Positions 40,417 to 43,172 of a stretch of DNA of 43,172 bases are shown one piece after another. A program made the position numbers and the translations under genes. The notes beneath the pieces are model-generated. The model was not told the origin of the DNA and ran no database searches. It saw only the letters and a list, made by a program, of their open reading frames with translations. The stretch comes from CAZQCV01 sp964591665 (GTDB lineage Bacteria > Patescibacteriota > Minisyncoccia > Phycocordibacterales > UBA9973), in assembly GCA_964591665.1 (NCBI GenBank), contig CAZQCV010000003.1, positions 1 through 43,172 of the forward strand, in the 5' to 3' direction. Numbering within the stretch: the first letter of the stretch is position 1; every line of letters begins with the position of its first letter.

Positions 40417-40734
40417 ATGGAATTTGCAGTTATACACACAGGTGGCAAGCAGTACAAAGTTGCTGTTGGTCAAAAAATAAAGATTGAGAAATTGAAAGGA
40501 CCTTTTGAAAAAGGTGACAAAATTACTTTCGATAATGTTGTCCTCACAGAATCAGGAAAAGCAACAAAACTAGGTACACCGTATGTAGAAGGTGCACAAG
40601 TTGAAGCTCTTTTCGAACGAGAAGGAAAAGCAAAGAAAGTCACTGTTATGAAGTACAAGGCAAAAAGTCGTTACTTCAAGAAAAATGGTCACAAGCAACC
40701 TTTTGTCGAAGTAAAAATCTCAGCGATCAAATAA
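40417..40734 (+). CDS. rplU: Ribosomal protein bL21
   Basis: A 105-residue large-subunit protein with the family start MEFAVIHTGGKQYKV, the middle VVLTESGKATKLGTPYVEGA and the end YKAKSRYFKKNGHKQPFVEVKI. The length is normal. ATG at 40417 is preferred over the in-frame TTG at 40408 on family grounds. rpmA (bL27), which usually follows, is not here; a bidirectional terminator and recR come next. Confidence 0.95.
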   Translation: MEFAVIHTGGKQYKVAVGQKIKIEKLKGPFEKGDKITFDNVVLTESGKATKLGTPYVEGAQVEALFEREGKAKKVTVMKYKAKSRYFKKNGHKQPFVEVKISAIK

Positions 40735-40735
40735 T

Positions 40736-40764
40736 AAAAAGCCTCAAGTAAATTGAGGCTTTTT
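40736..40764. terminator. Bidirectional terminator between rplU and recR
   Basis: A perfect 12-bp stem AAAAAGCCTCAA/TTGAGGCTTTTT (40736-40747, 40753-40764), loop GTAAA. It ends rplU on the plus strand and recR on the minus strand. Confidence 0.92.
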
Positions 40765-40771
40765 ATATATC

Positions 40772-41386
40772 TTATTGTCTTCCTTTCAGTGCATACTCAA
40801 TTGTTTCTCTATCTGTGTATTCTATATCAGTACCAGTAGAGAGACCTCTGCCAAGCACGGTAACTTTGAAAATATTTTTATAATTTGTTTCAATTTGTTG
40901 TCGAACATATTCAGTCGTATAATCTCCATTTGGATGAACAGGGAAGCCAAGGATGATTTCTTTCAACAAATCTTTATGAGTTTCAAGATATGTTATAAGT
41001 TCTTTAATTCGGATATGCCGAATCTTATCTTCTGTAGCAATTGGAATAAGTCCACCAAGAATGAAATATTTACCCTTAAAGAGAGAACTCTTCTCGATTG
41101 CGTCTACATCACTGTCTTTTTCGACGAGCATAAGCACGGTCACATCACGGGAAGGGTTGTCGCAAATAACACAACGGGTACTACCTCGTTTAGAAAAAAA
41201 ACGATAACATTCAGTACATTGTTCAACGCTTTGATCAAGTTGTTTTATTGAACGTGCTAGAGTGTCTCGATATGAACTTCCGCGGCGTAAAAGAAAATAC
41301 ACGAAACGTTTTGATTGACGTTCGCCGATGCCGGGAAACTCAGAAAAGAGTTTTGCTAAGTCTTCAATATCTTTCGTATCGAGCAT
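40772..41386 (-). CDS. recR: Recombination protein RecR
   Basis: A 204-residue recombination mediator that loads RecA with RecO/RecF. A helix-hairpin-helix lies at FPGIGERQSKRFVYFL; the zinc finger uses C57, C60, C72, C75; a Toprim region begins at VTVLMLVEKDSD and a Walker B-like region follows (HIRIKEL). Normal length. It lies 5 bp after dnaB on the same strand and is probably co-transcribed. No recO or recF is visible here. Confidence 0.95.
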   Translation of the reverse strand: MLDTKDIEDLAKLFSEFPGIGERQSKRFVYFLLRRGSSYRDTLARSIKQLDQSVEQCTECYRFFSKRGSTRCVICDNPSRDVTVLMLVEKDSDVDAIEKSSLFKGKYFILGGLIPIATEDKIRHIRIKELITYLETHKDLLKEIILGFPVHPNGDYTTEYVRQQIETNYKNIFKVTVLGRGLSTGTDIEYTDRETIEYALKGRQ

Positions 41387-41391
41387 ATATC

Positions 41392-42771
41392 CTAGAATAC
41401 ACCAAAACTACTTTTTTGTGAGGTCTCTGAAAAACCAGCACCCATATTTTTGTCGAGGTCAAGGAACGTGGTAGTTTTCTCATCAAAGTAAAGTTCTACT
41501 TTACCAACTGGGCCGTTACGATGTTTTTCGATCAATATTTCTGCAATATTTTGTCTATCTGAACTCTCGTTAAATCGATCTTCGCGGTGAATAAACATAA
41601 CCACGTCAGCATCTTGTTCAATGGATCCAGAGTCACGAAGGTCAGAGAGACGAGGTTTACCACCACGAGACTCAACAGCACGAGAAAGCTGTGAGAGTGC
41701 AATAACAGGAACTTCTAAATCACGAGCAAGACCCTTCAAAGAACGAGAAATCTCTGTAACTTGATTTACCATAGAATCATAATTTTTACTTGTGGTCATA
41801 AGTTGCAAGTAGTCAACAATAATAAGTCCAAGTCCGTGTTCAGCTTTAAGGCGACGAGCAAATGAGCGCATTTTTGTAATACTGTTTGAAGATTGATCGT
41901 CGATATAAATAGGAGCACGCGAGAGAGTGTCGAGCGCTGTTTGTAGACTTCCAAATTCTTGATCAAGGGAAAGTTTACCAGTACGAAGTTTCCAAGCGTC
42001 AACACGAGCTTCTGCAGAGAGCATACGATCTACGAGCTGTGTTGCATCCATTTCCAATGAAAAGATACCAACTGGCGTATTATGTTTTATTGCAGTATTG
42101 CGTGCAATATCAAGCGCAAGTGTCGTTTTACCAACAGACGGACGAGCTGCAAGAATAATAAGATCAGATTTTTGAAAACCAGCAAGCATATTATCGAGTG
42201 CTGTGAATCCTGTCGGAACACCTCGTAGTTCACCTTGATGCTCATGGAGATTTTCAATACGTGTCCAGGCAGTCGAAAGTGTTTCCTTCAGAGAAATAAA
42301 TCGCTGGCCTTTCGGAGAAGAAGTAATGTTAAAGACTGATTTTTCCGCTTTATCTAGCGTCTCTTCGATATTTTCTGTTGAATCTTCAAAACCAAGTTCA
42401 CTGATACGTTCACCAACCTCAATCAATTCACGGAGGGTAGCTTTCTTTACCACGATGTCTGCATAGTATCGAACATTGGTCGAAGCAGGTACGGTCTGTG
42501 TTAATTCAGTAAGGTAACTATTGCCACCGACTTGATCGAGAACTTTTTTTTCAGCCAACTTGTGTGACATCGATACAAGATCTATAGGCTCATGCTGACG
42601 CTGTAATTCTTGAATAGTACGAAAAATAATACGATGTTTCTCTGCATAAAAGTGATTATCAGCAAGTGTGTCTTCGATCTCGTATAATGCTTGCGATCGA
42701 AGCATTATTGCTCCGAGCACTGCTCGTTCTGCATCGAGATTTTGTGGTGGAATACGTACTTTTTCTTTCAT
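41392..42771 (-). CDS. dnaB: Replicative DNA helicase DnaB
   Basis: A 459-residue hexameric helicase of the replication fork. The N-terminal helical domain begins with RIPPQNLDAERAVLGA, the RecA-like motor has Walker A ARPSVGKTTLALDIA, DnaB signature LIIVDYLQLM with the Walker B Asp, and the C-terminal loop with SQLSRAVESRGGK and DLRDSGSIEQDAD. No intein is seen. The start at 42771 is favoured by TGCTAGAAT 7 nt upstream on the minus strand and by family alignment; the longer form from 42810 would include the promoter. Confidence 0.96.
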   Translation of the reverse strand: MKEKVRIPPQNLDAERAVLGAIMLRSQALYEIEDTLADNHFYAEKHRIIFRTIQELQRQHEPIDLVSMSHKLAEKKVLDQVGGNSYLTELTQTVPASTNVRYYADIVVKKATLRELIEVGERISELGFEDSTENIEETLDKAEKSVFNITSSPKGQRFISLKETLSTAWTRIENLHEHQGELRGVPTGFTALDNMLAGFQKSDLIILAARPSVGKTTLALDIARNTAIKHNTPVGIFSLEMDATQLVDRMLSAEARVDAWKLRTGKLSLDQEFGSLQTALDTLSRAPIYIDDQSSNSITKMRSFARRLKAEHGLGLIIVDYLQLMTTSKNYDSMVNQVTEISRSLKGLARDLEVPVIALSQLSRAVESRGGKPRLSDLRDSGSIEQDADVVMFIHREDRFNESSDRQNIAEILIEKHRNGPVGKVELYFDEKTTTFLDLDKNMGAGFSETSQKSSFGVF

Positions 42772-42778
42772 GAATATG

Positions 42779-42787
42779 ATTCTAGCA
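42779..42787 (-). promoter_or_regulatory. Extended -10 of dnaB
   Basis: On the minus strand TGCTAGAAT ends 7 nt before the ATG at 42771. It is identical in type to the rpsU promoter (TGCTAGAAT), which also sits 7 nt from its ATG. Confidence 0.6.
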
Positions 42788-42882
42788 TTATATGAGAAGA
42801 GGTAATACATATATGCTATGTGTATACTGGGGAAAGTCTGGATTTCTTTTATTTTAAAGGATTGTATAGTACACTAGAGCAT

Positions 42883-43172
42883 ATGGAGAAAGAAAAGCAA
42901 TTTCCAAAAGTCTTACTCACGGGAGATCGACCGACAGGTCGCCTTCATTTAGGGCATTTGGTTGGTTCTATACATAACCGTCTTAAACTTCAAGACGATC
43001 CAACCATAACTGAGAAATGGTATATGGTTGCCGATGTGCAGGCGCTTACTGACAACGCAGATAATCCAGAAAAAGTTAGAAACAATGTACTCGAAGTAGT
43101 GCTCGATAATCTTGCGTGTGGTGTTGATCCGAGCAAGATGACTATTTTTGTTCAATCACAAGTTCCTGCAAT
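42883..43172 (+). CDS. trpS: Tryptophanyl-tRNA synthetase, 5-prime part
   Basis: The first 96 codons of a class I synthetase; the window ends before the gene does. The reading begins KVLLTGDRPTGRLHLGHLVG, with the HIGH-type signature HLGH, and continues through VADVQALTDNADN, a hallmark of TrpRS. TATAGT (42865-42870) or TACACT (42870-42875) lies 7-12 nt before the ATG. The gene diverges from dnaB. It must continue past the right edge. Confidence 0.9.
   Translation, partial: MEKEKQFPKVLLTGDRPTGRLHLGHLVGSIHNRLKLQDDPTITEKWYMVADVQALTDNADNPEKVRNNVLEVVLDNLACGVDPSKMTIFVQSQVPA

Noticed and set aside
1..43172. Insertion sequences, prophage or integron
   Set aside because: No transposase, integrase or long terminal repeats were seen; baseplate-J similarity is confined to one membrane-anchored cellular-type gene.

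Overview
The window reads as a contiguous chromosomal core segment of a low-GC bacterium with a reduced genome, most likely a member of the Candidate Phyla Radiation (Patescibacteria, Parcubacteria-like). The reasons are the dense packing, many trimmed proteins (a 592-residue AlaS, a 318-residue MetK, a 207-residue clamp-loader subunit, a PriA without helicase motifs), several protein types typical of that group (a sigma-region-4/HARE-HTH protein, a baseplate-J-like membrane protein, a Cys-rich zinc-ribbon protein), and the lack of Shine-Dalgarno sites. The standard code is used: TGA is a stop in ybeY. The lineage is an inference from gene content; no rRNA is present.

Layout. 1-1.8 kb: a GlmU-like nucleotidyltransferase converging on thioredoxin reductase. 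1.8-6.8 kb (minus): ftsZ and ftsA with ybeY and rpsU upstream, then a degenerate priA. 6.9-10.2 kb (plus): mreB, a clamp-loader delta-prime-like gene, frr and an RseP-type protease. 10.3-13.3 kb: typA and the sigma-4/HARE-HTH gene. 13.3-18.5 kb: envelope genes (Gmad2-like protein, a large membrane-anchored protein, mltG), a DnaQ-like exonuclease and the Cys-rich protein. 18.5-24.2 kb: mnmA, mgtC, alaS and a PilM-like/baseplate-J-like pair. 24.2-28.4 kb: infA-rpmJ-rpsM-rpsK-rpsD-rpoA-rplQ-rplM-rpsI. 28.4-29.6 kb: a SAM-I riboswitch and metK. 29.6-33.7 kb: small membrane and accessory genes, including a 23-codon gene in its own transcription unit. 33.7-38 kb: grpE-dnaK-nucleotidyltransferase-dnaJ, with a PaaX-like regulator diverging from grpE. 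38-43.2 kb: cysS and corA (minus), rplU (plus), recR and dnaB (minus), and the 5-prime end of trpS (plus).

How it works together. Most genes are translation, division, shape, envelope or chaperone functions in short operons. Promoters can be read directly: about fourteen -10 boxes end only 6-8 nt before an ATG, so many first genes are probably leaderless. Intrinsic terminators are compact, overlap stop codons, and often abut the next promoter.

Main points of interest: (1) a 9-bp inverted repeat whose two arms form the -35 boxes of the divergent PaaX-like and grpE promoters, suggesting an autoregulated heat-shock repressor; (2) pervasive leaderless architecture; (3) a SAM-I riboswitch with a clear terminator/antiterminator pair; (4) a PriA lacking ATPase motifs; (5) a 34-cysteine protein made of duplicated modules; (6) a 23-aa basic peptide gene. 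The run of 100 N inside dnaK is almost certainly an assembly artefact, because 55 bp are identical on both sides. No stretch over 300 bp lacks a gene.
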